Program-made: the position numbers and the translations under genes
Source: Longimicrobiales bacterium
GTDB taxonomy: Bacteria; Gemmatimonadota; Gemmatimonadetes; Longimicrobiales; Gaopeijiaceae
NCBI GenBank assembly: GCA_951813395.1
Contig: OX638356.1
Coordinates: forward strand, 2,244,501 to 2,308,500
Reading direction: 5' to 3'
Length of the DNA: 64,000 nucleotides
The notes under the pieces: generated by a model
What the model saw: the letters and a program-made list of their open reading frames with translations, nothing else
Databases searched by the model: none
What the model was told of the DNA's origin: nothing
Shown here: positions 36,801 through 46,034 of the stretch, piece by piece
Position numbering within the stretch: position 1 is the first letter of the stretch
How the letters are laid out: every line of letters begins with the position of its first letter

Positions 36801-37385
36801 GATCACGTCCTCCAGACGCTGCAGGTCCGCCTCCGAGGTCTCCAGCCTCCGTATCGCCGCGCGGCGGCGATCCTTGTACTTGCCGATCCCCGCCGCCTCC
36901 TCGAAGAGCGATCTTCGCTCGTCGGTGCGCTCCGAAAGGATGGCGTCGATCATGCGGATCTCGATGATCGAGTAGGCGTTCGCCCCGAGGCCCGTGTCCC
37001 GGCAGAGGTCCACGATGTCCCGCAGGCGGCATGGAGAGCGGTTCAGGCGATAGTTGCTGCCGCCGTCCCGGTAGATCGTCCGTCCGATCTCGACCTCCCG
37101 AAACGGGGTCGGAAGCCCACCGTCCTCGTTGGTGACGACCATGGACACCGCGCCCCGGCTCAGAGCCCGGCGCGCAACCGTGCCCTGGAAGATCGCCTCT
37201 TCCATCCTGGCGCCGCGAATTGCCGTGGGACGCTGCTCGCCGAGAACCCAGCGAATGGCGTCCCCGATGTTGGACTTGCCGCAGCCGTTGGGGCCCACGA
37301 TTGCGGTGATCCCGTCGTGGAACTCTACCGTTGTCGTATCCGGAAAGGACTTGAATCCACTCAGTTCCAATGACTTGAGCTTCAT
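33864..37385 (-). CDS. smc: Chromosome segregation protein SMC
   Basis: SMC is the ATP-driven chromosome-organising coiled-coil protein. The 1173-residue product has Walker A GPNGCGKSNIG near residue 32, two long coiled-coil arms, a hinge around 520-650 with an extra Pro/Gly-rich stretch, the signature LLSGGERALTALSLLFG, and Walker B FCVLDEVDAPLDESN near the C-terminus. Residues about 348-361 hold an exact repeat of a seven-residue unit (CKAELTS twice). I chose ATG at 37385, which overlaps the rsfS stop as ATGA; 15 extra upstream residues would be non-conserved. ScpA/ScpB are not in the window. Confidence 0.95.
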   Translation of the reverse strand: MKLKSLELSGFKSFPDTTTVEFHDGITAIVGPNGCGKSNIGDAIRWVLGEQRPTAIRGARMEEAIFQGTVARRALSRGAVSMVVTNEDGGLPTPFREVEIGRTIYRDGGSNYRLNRSPCRLRDIVDLCRDTGLGANAYSIIEIRMIDAILSERTDERRSLFEEAAGIGKYKDRRRAAIRRLETSEADLQRLEDVIGEVRSKVRSLARQKGKAQRHVELRERRLAVEIAVVGSDLEDMRARLTRVEHELARDHGETAGMAARLATAESELQRVRLAHVEAEKVRIDAAGRLNGVRTSLATVEREVAVAGERIGNGKRRLEQIAGEQGTLAGLRARSTDEILTLRREQDDCKAELTSCKAELTSRREAAAETRTRMEAAREELAVVEGRSREVARAIARAEGDLDSARLQTGELNRRLERLTADSRAGAGTLRELQSQGDLFVDRSRDAARQVEQTRRDLERSRRRAVMLRDRLRGARETELEARTRVAALETEVAAVRRMTLAGEGAETVAAEAAEAFPDCVIGMLSDCVQVEAAAARTVDDALGQFSLGLLVAGVGDVERIRAWYRSDEVRVAPLVLLPLDRVPEPDGALPPGVATTGKGAPWVRALLGGITFQASGSPERQPAPGGETDAAGAPDWTDVRGAVHLVPDTGAEGPLERRERLDRLETRVRRTRGELEEARRARSHVEQESRKCEKEVNALTEDLLSSRDAARAAEVEARVQSGRRQRLAQHQGELARQLEGTRSARESAAERATDADAERARLLDEEKTLSTRLEELRSLHAAVDAEWEQARSAESEAAIRLTRLEGDFERLGDRIADAGKTVTRTRDRIVRLKREAESLDDEIVRVREERERAQQGLEGMFRQRDELESVLSEQDRQLREASAEVLKAERRVGEIRDLERKAVDRRHQLELERQDLRNRAARIGERLETEWGRPLETLLDEVEPAEGDAEDLRGELDGITARLARLGPVNMLAVEEHAEEGARLEFLVGQQNDLISARDDLKAAIRRINATATELFMTTFEAIREHFQRTFEHLFSGGEANLWLADPENPLESRVEIHAAPRGKRTQRIDLLSGGERALTALSLLFGIYLVKPSPFCVLDEVDAPLDESNIGRFVRLLQGFKTQTQFVVITHNPWTIEAADWIYGVTMEEPGVSSIVGVRLEGRTETAGTAA
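36300..36341. repeat. Tandem 21-bp duplication inside smc
   Basis: Two adjacent 21-nt units, 36300-36320 and 36321-36341, differ by one base and encode CKAELTS twice. The stretch is noticeably poorer in G+C than its surroundings, and the unit length equals one coiled-coil heptad. Confidence 0.9.
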
Positions 37386-37759
37386 GACTTGGCGTCTTGC
37401 TCGAATACGGTTGCTACCGCGTCCCCCCACAGTGACTCCAGCCGGTAGAACTTCCTGACGGCCGGATGGAAGACGTGCACGACATAGTCGATATAGTCCA
37501 GGAGCACCCAGCGCCCCTGGTCCAGGCCTTCAATATGCTCGGGACGGGCTCCGTCACGCTTTGCGCTGTCGACGATGTGTTCGGCGATCGCGCGTACCTG
37601 CACATCGGAGCGGCCCGTGGCGATGACGAAGAAGTCGGTTGCGGACGAAATGTCGCGCAGGTCCAGGAGCGTGACCTCGGTCGCCTTCCTCTCCAGGGCG
37701 TAGCGGGCGGCTCTCCGGACGCAGGCGTGCGTCTCCGAGGCCGCCGGAGACCCCGTCAA
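37382..37759 (-). CDS. rsfS: Ribosomal silencing factor RsfS
   Basis: RsfS (Iojap/RsfS family) binds L14 and blocks subunit joining during starvation. The 125-residue protein contains VTLLDLRDISSATDFFVIATGRS, HIVDSAKRDGARPEHIEGLDQGRWVLLDYIDYVVHVFHPAVRKFYRLE, described here by its key WVLLDY and HVFHP motifs. It is one domain of normal length. TTG at 37759 overlaps the rplI stop (TTGA), and the stop overlaps smc (ATGA), so it is coupled on both sides. The usual partner nadD is not adjacent. Confidence 0.92.
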   Translation of the reverse strand: MTGSPAASETHACVRRAARYALERKATEVTLLDLRDISSATDFFVIATGRSDVQVRAIAEHIVDSAKRDGARPEHIEGLDQGRWVLLDYIDYVVHVFHPAVRKFYRLESLWGDAVATVFEQDAKS

Positions 37760-38211
37760 CCTTCTTCGGCCTCCACGACTACCCGGATCTCCGTCTCGAC
37801 CCCCGACTGAAGCCGGACGGGCACCAGGTGCTCACCCAGGGCCTTGATCGGCTCGGCCAGGAGAACGGCCCGCTTGTCCAGTTCGAAGTCGATGTCCGAC
37901 TCCTGTACGAGGTCCCAGACGTCGCGGGCGTTGACCGACCCGAACAACTGCCCCTCCGATCCGGCCCTGGCGGATATGGACACGGTGAGTCCTTCCAGCT
38001 GCGACGCCTGGCGGTTGGCCTCCAGGTAGTCCCGACGCGTCCGCTCCTCCCGCCGGACCGCTTCCTCCTCGATCCGCTGGATGTTGGCCCCCGAGGCCGT
38101 GTAGGCGAGGCCCTGCGGCAAAAGATAGTTGCGGGCGTATCCGGGCTTGACATTCACGACCTCGCCGGCCTGCCCCAGGCTGGCGACGGTCTCACGCAGA
38201 ATCAGCTTCAT
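37756..38211 (-). CDS. rplI: 50S ribosomal protein L9
   Basis: L9 is a two-domain dumbbell-shaped ribosomal protein that helps reading-frame maintenance. The 151-residue protein begins MKLILRETVASLGQAGEVV, with the conserved VKPGYARNYLLPQGLA, a long connecting helix and the C-terminal domain ending in VVVEAEEG. Length is normal (about 150). It follows the S6-S18 fusion gene after only 4 nt, matching the usual rpsF-(ssb)-rpsR-rplI order, and is coupled to rsfS. Confidence 0.96.
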   Translation of the reverse strand: MKLILRETVASLGQAGEVVNVKPGYARNYLLPQGLAYTASGANIQRIEEEAVRREERTRRDYLEANRQASQLEGLTVSISARAGSEGQLFGSVNARDVWDLVQESDIDFELDKRAVLLAEPIKALGEHLVPVRLQSGVETEIRVVVEAEEG

Positions 38212-38215
38212 GACC

Positions 38216-38893
38216 TCAGGCCTCGTGATCCCTGATGTACGGGAGAAGGGCGATGTGCCTCGCGCGCTTGACGGCAGTGCCGAGACGCCTCTGGAAGCGG
38301 GCCGACACCTTTGTGGTCCGCTTGGGCAGGATCTTGCCCTGTTCGGTCAGGAAGCGGGCCAGCGTTGTCACGTCCTTGTAGTTGAGCAGCACGATCGGCG
38401 GCCCCTCGTGGCGCCGGCGCCGGCCGCGGGCGCCCGCAAACTCCGGCGGACCGGTCGGCTGTGGGGCCGCGGCGGGCTGGTCGGCGTCCTCGTCGTCGCT
38501 CGACGACGCCTCGTCGGCTTCGTCGTCCGCGGTCTCGCCACCGGTCTCGTCCCCATCGCTTTCCGGCTGCGGCGGCGGCGGACGGACCGCGAGCACGGAG
38601 GCGCCGGTCGTGGGCTGGCCTTCATTGACGACGATGAGGTATCGGGTGGTCTCCTCGTCCAGCTTCACCACCCTTTCGAATTCGGGCAGGGCGGCGGGGT
38701 CGGCGTCCACGTGGACAATCACGTAGTAGCCTGTCTTCGATTTCCCGATCGGATAGGCCAACTGCCGAACACCCCAGTGATTGACGGCGGTGATTTCCCC
38801 GCCAAGCACGCCGTGGAAGGCTTCGAGCTTCGCGTCGACGGCCTCGCGCTCCAGGGCCGAATCCAGGATGTAGACGATTTCGTACGCTCTCAT
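38216..38893 (-). CDS. rpsF-rpsR: Fusion of 30S ribosomal proteins S6 and S18
   Basis: One uninterrupted 225-residue frame encodes both proteins. Residues 1-97 are S6: MRAYEIVYILDSALE, LAYPIGKSKTGYYVIVHVD, RYLIVVNEG. Residues 98-155 are a Pro-then-Asp/Glu/Ser-rich acidic linker. Residues about 156-225 are S18: basic GRRRRHEGPP, LLNYKDVTTLARFLTEQGK, ILPKRTTKVSARFQRRL, AVKRARHIALLPYIRDH. No ATG lies in the linker; one GTG there has no Shine-Dalgarno. S6 and S18 normally bind each other in the 30S platform and are encoded separately, often with ssb between; ssb is absent here. The S18 part lacks the N-terminal cysteines of zinc-type S18. GAGGGAG lies 10 nt before the ATG. Confidence 0.93.
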   Translation of the reverse strand: MRAYEIVYILDSALEREAVDAKLEAFHGVLGGEITAVNHWGVRQLAYPIGKSKTGYYVIVHVDADPAALPEFERVVKLDEETTRYLIVVNEGQPTTGASVLAVRPPPPQPESDGDETGGETADDEADEASSSDDEDADQPAAAPQPTGPPEFAGARGRRRRHEGPPIVLLNYKDVTTLARFLTEQGKILPKRTTKVSARFQRRLGTAVKRARHIALLPYIRDHEA

Positions 38894-38929
38894 GCGATGG
38901 GAACTCCCTCGGACCGTGTGTGGTGACGG

Positions 38930-38950
38930 GCTCCGCTTCCCCGGCGGAGC
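38930..38950 (-). promoter_or_regulatory. Leader hairpin before the S6-S18 gene
   Basis: GCTCCGC pairs with GCGGAGC around the 7-nt loop CGGGGAA in the predicted 5' leader, 36 nt before the ATG. Bacterial rpsF leaders often carry a structure bound by the S6:S18 complex with a CCG element; a CCG occurs here at the stem-loop junction. The match is suggestive only. Confidence 0.35.
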
Positions 38951-38961
38951 GGGACAAGGGA

Positions 38962-38991
38962 AATGTAGCCAGAGACGCCTTGCAATGTGAA
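38962..38991 (-). promoter_or_regulatory. Predicted promoter of the rpsF-rpsR operon
   Basis: TTCACA (38986-38991, 5/6) and TACATT (38962-38967, 4/6) are 18 nt apart. Initiation about 7 nt downstream would place the whole hairpin at 38930-38950 inside a leader of about 60 nt. Confidence 0.4.
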
Positions 38992-39101
38992 GTGTCCGAC
39001 GCCACGCGTCGCGGCAGCCGCTTCAAGGGGGGTTGCGTTCTGGCGCTTAGTGTGAACCTTTTGTACGGTTCGGGAACACCATGCATCGAGGGTATCCTTC
39101 C

Positions 39102-40184
39102 ATGACATTTGCATTCGTCGGAGCGCCTGACAGCGACACCTTCCGGTGGTTCTCCAGGGGACTGCGGAAAGTCATGGAGGCGGAGGGCCACCGCTACAGC
39201 ACGCAGTCCGACGGGGCGAAGCTCGTCTTCAACTTCTTTCCGAAGGGGAGCCCGAAGCCGTTTCGACGTCAGGCGCAAGCCGTTTTCGTCTGCGCCGTTA
39301 CGGAGTTCCCGGTTCCGTTCACGGACCACATCGTGCAGGGCTATCCCACGCTGCTTCGCGCCCTGGCCAACCTGGCCGTGGGGTTGATTCCGTCGTCCGG
39401 CAACGACCCGGACGCCCACTTCATCACGATGGAGCAGGGCCACTACATCGTGCCGGGGAAAGCCGAAACCGGCGCCTATTTCGAGCGCGTCTACGCCCGG
39501 ATTCAGCCCATGGCCTCGTCGACACTGGTGATCAACAACGCCTTCCAGCCGGATCTTCCCGAGGAACTATGGGATGGAGACGACATCACCCGGTCGATCT
39601 ACCGCGCCGGCAGAAAGCTGGACGAGCTGGACCTGCTGCCGGCGCCCTTTCCGATGGATGAGGTTCTGACGGAGCGCGATTTCCGGCACGTGAAGCGGAT
39701 CTTCGGCATTGGCGGTCTGTCCTACGGCAACGTTTCCGCGCGCTTCGACGACAAGTGGTTCTGGATGAGCGCCAGCGGGGTTGACAAATCAAACCTGCGG
39801 CAAATCGGGCGCGACATCCTCATGGTGAAGGACTACGATCCCGAAGGGAACGCCATGGTGGTGAGCCACCCGCCGGGCGTGGAGCCCCGCCGCGTCTCGG
39901 TGGATGCGATCGAGCACTGGATGATCTACCGGGAGCACCCCCGGATCGGCGCGATCCTCCACTTCCACGGCTGGATGGAAGGGGTCCCGTCGACGGAGTT
40001 CAACTACCCCTGCGGTACGCGCGAACTCGGCCAGGCGGTTGCCGACATCGTGCGCGAGGCCGATGACCCCAACCGATGCGTGGTGGGGTTGAAGAACCAC
40101 GGCCTGACGGTGACCGGGACGAGCCTTGACGAGATCTTCGCACGCGTGGAAGGAAAGGTGCTCCGGACCGTCCCGATGGACTGA
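39102..40184 (+). CDS. Class II aldolase/adducin-domain protein with N-terminal extension
   Basis: Residues about 190-360 form a class II aldolase/adducin domain: LSYGNVSARFDD, WMSASGVDKSNL, zinc-ligand histidines in ILHFHGWM, and GLKNHGLTVTGTSLDEIF. Family members act on short phospho-sugars or related aldols; here the substrate is unknown. The first 185 residues (FAFVGAPDSDTFRW, TEFPVPFTDHIVQGYPTLL, FITMEQGHYIVPG) are not part of that domain and I do not recognise them. I chose the ATG at 39102, with GAGGG 8 nt upstream; an ATG at 39081 has no such site. It is a lone gene divergent from the rpsF-rpsR operon. Confidence 0.82.
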   Translation: MTFAFVGAPDSDTFRWFSRGLRKVMEAEGHRYSTQSDGAKLVFNFFPKGSPKPFRRQAQAVFVCAVTEFPVPFTDHIVQGYPTLLRALANLAVGLIPSSGNDPDAHFITMEQGHYIVPGKAETGAYFERVYARIQPMASSTLVINNAFQPDLPEELWDGDDITRSIYRAGRKLDELDLLPAPFPMDEVLTERDFRHVKRIFGIGGLSYGNVSARFDDKWFWMSASGVDKSNLRQIGRDILMVKDYDPEGNAMVVSHPPGVEPRRVSVDAIEHWMIYREHPRIGAILHFHGWMEGVPSTEFNYPCGTRELGQAVADIVREADDPNRCVVGLKNHGLTVTGTSLDEIFARVEGKVLRTVPMD

Positions 40185-40246
40185 AACGTAGTCCGCTGCG
40201 GAACGGGCGCGTGGCGGGCAAGCGTCCGTGAAGGGCCCTCTCCCGG

Positions 40247-41485
40247 CTAGTCGCGCCTGTCCGCGGCCGACTGCACCGCCGGCACCAGTTCCAGGTACCG
40301 CTCGTACCCCCACCGCGCTTCATCCAGATCGAGACGCTCGGTGTTGGTGTGGGCGAAGCGCTCCTCGCCGGGAGCGAAGCCGATCGTGGGGATGCCTCGC
40401 ACGCCGCAGGTCCACCCTCCGTCCGTCGCGAAGGTCCACGGGCGAACGGTCGCCGCGCCGCCGGATCCGTCTCCGCCGGGCTTTCCGACCGCTCGCGCTG
40501 CCGCCAGCACCACGGGATGGTCGGGCTCCATGAGGAAGCCGGGACTGAGAATGCTGCGCTCCTCCTCCACGCCGGTATACGCGCGCTGCCGCTCGGTTGC
40601 GACACGCACCTCCACCGACTCGCGGGCGCCGGGCCAGCCGTCCGCTTCCAGGCGCTCCAGGTATGGCGCAACGGCGTCGCGCACCCGGGCAAGCAGGTTC
40701 TCCTCGGTGTCTACCGGAAGGATCCGCCAGTCCAGAGTGACGGTAACGCGGTCCGGAATCACGTTCAGACTCGCCGGAACGGCATCGACGCCCGTCGCTA
40801 CGACCGAGGCGCGGCCGAGCACGTCATCGGTCTCCTGGGCCGCCGACAGGTCCTTGACCCCCGCCAGGATGGCCGGCGCCAGGTCGAGCGCGTTGCGGGC
40901 GCGATCGGGAGCGGAGGCGTGGCCCGCCAGACCGTATCCGACGATCTCGACTTCGCACCTGCCTCGATGACCGATCGCGATATCGCCGTGCGTGGACTCC
41001 CCGATGATCACGACGTCGGGGCGCAGGCCGCCGTCCACGCGGGTCAGGTGGTCCATTCCCCAGCCGCCGCGTTCCTCGTAGACGGGGTGGGCGACGATGA
41101 TGTCTCCCGGCGTCCGGCCGCGCAGCGCCGCGGCTACGTGGACCTGCAGCGCCAGCGGCCCCTTGATGTCCATCGCCCCGCGTCCGTGCAGGCATCCTTC
41201 AGCGATAACGCCGCCGAAGGGCGGGTATTCCCACTCGCCGTGATCCCCCTCGGCGACCATGTCCAGGTGGGCGCTCAGCATGGCCGTCGCGCCGTCTCCG
41301 CCGCGCACGATCCCGATCGCGTTGCCGAGCTCGTCCGTATGGGCCTCGTCATAGCCCAGCGCGTCCATCTCGCCGATCACGCGGCGCGTGAGTTCCCGCT
41401 CTTCCCCCGGGAGCGACGGGATGCGGATCAGGTCCTGTGCGAACGCCACGGCACCGTCGAACGAAGCGCTCTTCTTCGCCCTCAT
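40247..41485 (-). CDS. M20-family metallopeptidase (ArgE/DapE-like)
   Basis: The 412-residue protein is a di-zinc M20 amidohydrolase with the catalytic domain ligands in SAHLDMVAEGD, GRGAMDIKGPLA and HPVYEERGGWGMD (EE pair), a dimerisation domain in the middle (about 185-300), and the final His in FAHTNTERLDL. The RIPSLPGEERE start and the GDHGEW loop resemble the YgeY/ArgE branch, but the true substrate (acetylornithine, succinyl-diaminopimelate or a dipeptide) cannot be told. ATG at 41485 has GGAGAG 6 nt upstream. It is the last gene of the minus-strand run from recA. Confidence 0.85.
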   Translation of the reverse strand: MRAKKSASFDGAVAFAQDLIRIPSLPGEERELTRRVIGEMDALGYDEAHTDELGNAIGIVRGGDGATAMLSAHLDMVAEGDHGEWEYPPFGGVIAEGCLHGRGAMDIKGPLALQVHVAAALRGRTPGDIIVAHPVYEERGGWGMDHLTRVDGGLRPDVVIIGESTHGDIAIGHRGRCEVEIVGYGLAGHASAPDRARNALDLAPAILAGVKDLSAAQETDDVLGRASVVATGVDAVPASLNVIPDRVTVTLDWRILPVDTEENLLARVRDAVAPYLERLEADGWPGARESVEVRVATERQRAYTGVEEERSILSPGFLMEPDHPVVLAAARAVGKPGGDGSGGAATVRPWTFATDGGWTCGVRGIPTIGFAPGEERFAHTNTERLDLDEARWGYERYLELVPAVQSAADRRD

Positions 41486-41523
41486 CGCCCACTCTCCGTC
41501 ATCGCGAACATGCCCCGCGCGCC

Positions 41524-43587
<2,064 letters not shown>

Positions 43588-43615
43588 GGCTTCCTTTTTC
43601 CTGTGTTGTAGGGTT

Positions 43616-44266
43616 TCACCTGTTGAAGCGGTTCATCGCGGCCTCCACACCCTCCCGGGCCCAGACGGCCACTGCGCGGCTCAATTCCGGCAGCAGGGCC
43701 ACGATCACGTCCTCGTCCTCCTCCGGCATGGCCGAGAGAACCCACGCCGCGAGGTCGGCATGCGGAGGAGCCAGGCCCACGCCGATCCGTAGCCTCGCGT
43801 AGGTTCGAGTGCCCAACACGGCGGTTACGGACTTGAGACCCTTGTGGCCGCCCGTACCGCCGCCCGGCCGGAATCGGATTCGCCCCACATCCAGATTCGT
43901 ATCGTCGGCCACGACGAGCAGGTCCCGCGCCGTCTCGAAGCCCGCTGTCTGCCGAAGCGTCGCGAGGGCGAGACCGCTCCGGTTCACGTAGGTCCGGGGC
44001 TTGACCAGCCGGATCTCCCGCCCGCCGACCGTGCCCGAGGTCTCGAGCCGCTCGCCTCGCCGCTCGAAGGCCGCAAGGTCGTGGTCGTAGGCAAACCGGT
44101 CCAGCACCCACCAGCCGACGTTGTGCCGTGTCGAGTCGTATTCCCGCCCGGGATTCCCCAGGCCCATGACCAGCTTGAGTTCGGGGCCGGACGCGTCCTC
44201 CGGCGGTGGCGGCGCATCGGACGAGGAGCGTGGGGTATCCGGACCGGGAGCGCCCGCCGGATTCAA
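43616..44266 (-). CDS. pth: Peptidyl-tRNA hydrolase
   Basis: Pth frees tRNA from prematurely released peptidyl-tRNA. The 216-residue protein has the catalytic core beginning at about residue 28 with [22 protein letters not shown] (active-site Asn and His), [37 protein letters not shown], and RIGVG. The preceding 27 residues are Pro/Ser-rich and not conserved. TTG at 44266 overlaps the rplY stop (TTGA); a later start is possible but I see no better codon. rplY-pth order is widespread. Confidence 0.93.
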   Translation of the reverse strand: MNPAGAPGPDTPRSSSDAPPPPEDASGPELKLVMGLGNPGREYDSTRHNVGWWVLDRFAYDHDLAAFERRGERLETSGTVGGREIRLVKPRTYVNRSGLALATLRQTAGFETARDLLVVADDTNLDVGRIRFRPGGGTGGHKGLKSVTAVLGTRTYARLRIGVGLAPPHADLAAWVLSAMPEEDEDVIVALLPELSRAVAVWAREGVEAAMNRFNR

Positions 44267-44919
44267 TCCTGGTCCTCGCCGGGCTCACTCGTCGGGGTCT
44301 CCATCCCGGGCTCGACCTCGAACTCTTCCTCTTCCTCTTCCTCCACATCCTCGAGGTCCACTCTCGCGGTCGCGACACCGCAGATCATGCGTTCAGGATC
44401 GACGAGATTGTCCACCCCTTCGGGCATCTCGACGTCGCCGGCCCTCAGGACATCGCCCACGCCGAGGTGCGTGACGTCCACCTCGATCGCTTCGGGAATC
44501 AGCGACGGGATGCACTTGACGATGATGTCGTGTGCAACCTGGTCGAGAATTCCGCCCTCGTTGCGCACGCCGTCGGGCAGGCCCACGAGGTGTACCGGCA
44601 CATGCACCTCGATCGGAACGCCGCGCTGAATGCGCAAGAAGTCGACGTGGAGGAGTTCGGTGCGGCAGGGGTGCACCTGCACTTCCCGCACGAGCGCCTG
44701 TTCGCGGCCCGCTTCACCGTCGAGCGAAAGTTGGAGAACGGTGTTGTCCACCGGGATGGACCGGAAGAGCTGCAGTGCTTCGCGGGCCTCCATGGAGACC
44801 ATGACGGGTTCGTCCGCGCCCCCGTAGATGACGCCCGGGACGCGCCCGGACCGGCGGAGCTTTCGTGCGGCGCCCTTACCGGATTCGCCGCGTCTCAAGA
44901 GATTCAGTTTCGCTTCCAT
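44263..44919 (-). CDS. rplY: 50S ribosomal protein L25 (general stress protein CTC)
   Basis: The long CTC/TL5 form of L25 binds 5S rRNA. The 218-residue protein has the N-terminal L25 domain (about 1-95: RRGESGKGAARKLRRSGRVPGVIYGG and VREVQVHPCRTELLHVDFLRI) and the second TL5 domain (about 100-190, VPVHLVGLPDGVRNEGGILDQ), ending in an acidic Glu-rich tail. Motifs are quoted only in part. It follows prs after 28 nt, the classical prs-rplY-pth arrangement, and overlaps pth by 4 nt. Confidence 0.94.
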   Translation of the reverse strand: MEAKLNLLRRGESGKGAARKLRRSGRVPGVIYGGADEPVMVSMEAREALQLFRSIPVDNTVLQLSLDGEAGREQALVREVQVHPCRTELLHVDFLRIQRGVPIEVHVPVHLVGLPDGVRNEGGILDQVAHDIIVKCIPSLIPEAIEVDVTHLGVGDVLRAGDVEMPEGVDNLVDPERMICGVATARVDLEDVEEEEEEEFEVEPGMETPTSEPGEDQD

Positions 44920-44947
44920 GTCGTGTTCCCTGCGCCGCCCGAAGCGC

Positions 44948-45937
44948 TCAGGCCAGAGCGATCTTCGGCGGGTCTTTTTTGTCTCTCAGTTCGAACAGCT
45001 GGCTGACCGATGCGTTCGAATGAATGTAGGTGATTGCCCGCGCCAGGAGATCCGCCACGGAGAGTACCCTCAGGCGGTCGAATCTCTTGGACTGCGGAAT
45101 GTCGATCGTGTTCGTGACGACCAGCTCTTCGAGCGGAGCGGCGGAGAGTCTGGCCACCGCTTCGCCGGAGAGCAGGGCGTGGGTCGCGGCCACATACACG
45201 CTGCGTGCCCCCCGGTCGATCAGCGCCTGAACGGCCTGAGCGATCGTACCGCCGGTATCGATCATGTCGTCGGTGATGAGGCAGGTGCGATTGTCCACCT
45301 CCCCAACCACGTTGAGCACCTCGGACACGTTGGCCGAGGGACGCCGTTTGTCGATGATCGCCAGGGAGGCGCCGAGGCGTTTTGCGAACCCGCGCGCCAT
45401 CTTGGCCGAGCCCACGTCCGGAGCCACGACAACCAGATCCGGCAACTCCATCCCGCGAAAGTAGGCGGTAAAGACCGGGGCCGCGTAGAGGTGGTCGACC
45501 GGAATATCGAAGAAGCCCTGGATCTGGTGCTGGTGGAAGTCGATGCTGACCACCCGGTCCGCCCCCGCCGCCACCATGAGGTTCGCGACCAGCTTGGCCC
45601 CGATGGAGACTCGAGGCTGGTCCTTCCGATCCTGACGGCCGTAGCCGAAATACGGCACCACGGCCGTGACGCGGGCGGCGGAAGCACGCTTGGCCGCATC
45701 CACGAGCAGCAGCAGCTCCAGGATGTTGTCGGCCCCCGCCACGGTCGGCTGGAGGATGAAAACATCGCGCCCGCGCGCATTGCGGTCGATGCGAACGAAG
45801 ATCTCTCCGTCCGCGAAGTTGAAGATGGTCACCCCTTCCGCCGACGTGCCCAGCATGTCGGCGATCTCCCGCGCAAGGGGACGGTTGGCCCGTCCCGCGA
45901 GCAGGAGCAGAGGTCCGCGTCCGGTGGTTTCGTCCAT
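44948..45937 (-). CDS. prs: Ribose-phosphate pyrophosphokinase
   Basis: Prs makes PRPP from ribose 5-phosphate and ATP for nucleotide, His and Trp synthesis. The 329-residue protein has the class I signatures: FADGEIFVRIDRNARGRDVF, the regulatory flap YFGYGRQDRK, SIDFHQHQIQGFFDIPVDHLY, VVAPDVGSAKMARGFAKRL, and the PRPP loop LITDDMIDTGGT. ATG at 45937 gives the canonical length; the mRNA leader has no clear Shine-Dalgarno. It is preceded by its own strong promoter candidate at 45989-46018. Confidence 0.96.
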   Translation of the reverse strand: MDETTGRGPLLLLAGRANRPLAREIADMLGTSAEGVTIFNFADGEIFVRIDRNARGRDVFILQPTVAGADNILELLLLVDAAKRASAARVTAVVPYFGYGRQDRKDQPRVSIGAKLVANLMVAAGADRVVSIDFHQHQIQGFFDIPVDHLYAAPVFTAYFRGMELPDLVVVAPDVGSAKMARGFAKRLGASLAIIDKRRPSANVSEVLNVVGEVDNRTCLITDDMIDTGGTIAQAVQALIDRGARSVYVAATHALLSGEAVARLSAAPLEELVVTNTIDIPQSKRFDRLRVLSVADLLARAITYIHSNASVSQLFELRDKKDPPKIALA

Positions 45938-45988
45938 GGCCGGGAGGAGGAGCTGGATGGAGGGCTGACGTTTCGGTGACAGCCGTAT

Positions 45989-46018
45989 AGTATAGCGAAT
46001 CACCCGCCCTGATGTCAG
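45989..46018 (-). promoter_or_regulatory. Predicted prs promoter
   Basis: CTGACA (46013-46018, 5/6) and TATACT (45989-45994, 5/6) are separated by 18 nt on the minus strand, about 50 nt before the prs ATG and just after the preceding gene ends. It is the closest match to the sigma70 consensus -10 in the window. Confidence 0.55.
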
Positions 46019-46034
46019 ACTCTCGAAGTCGTCG

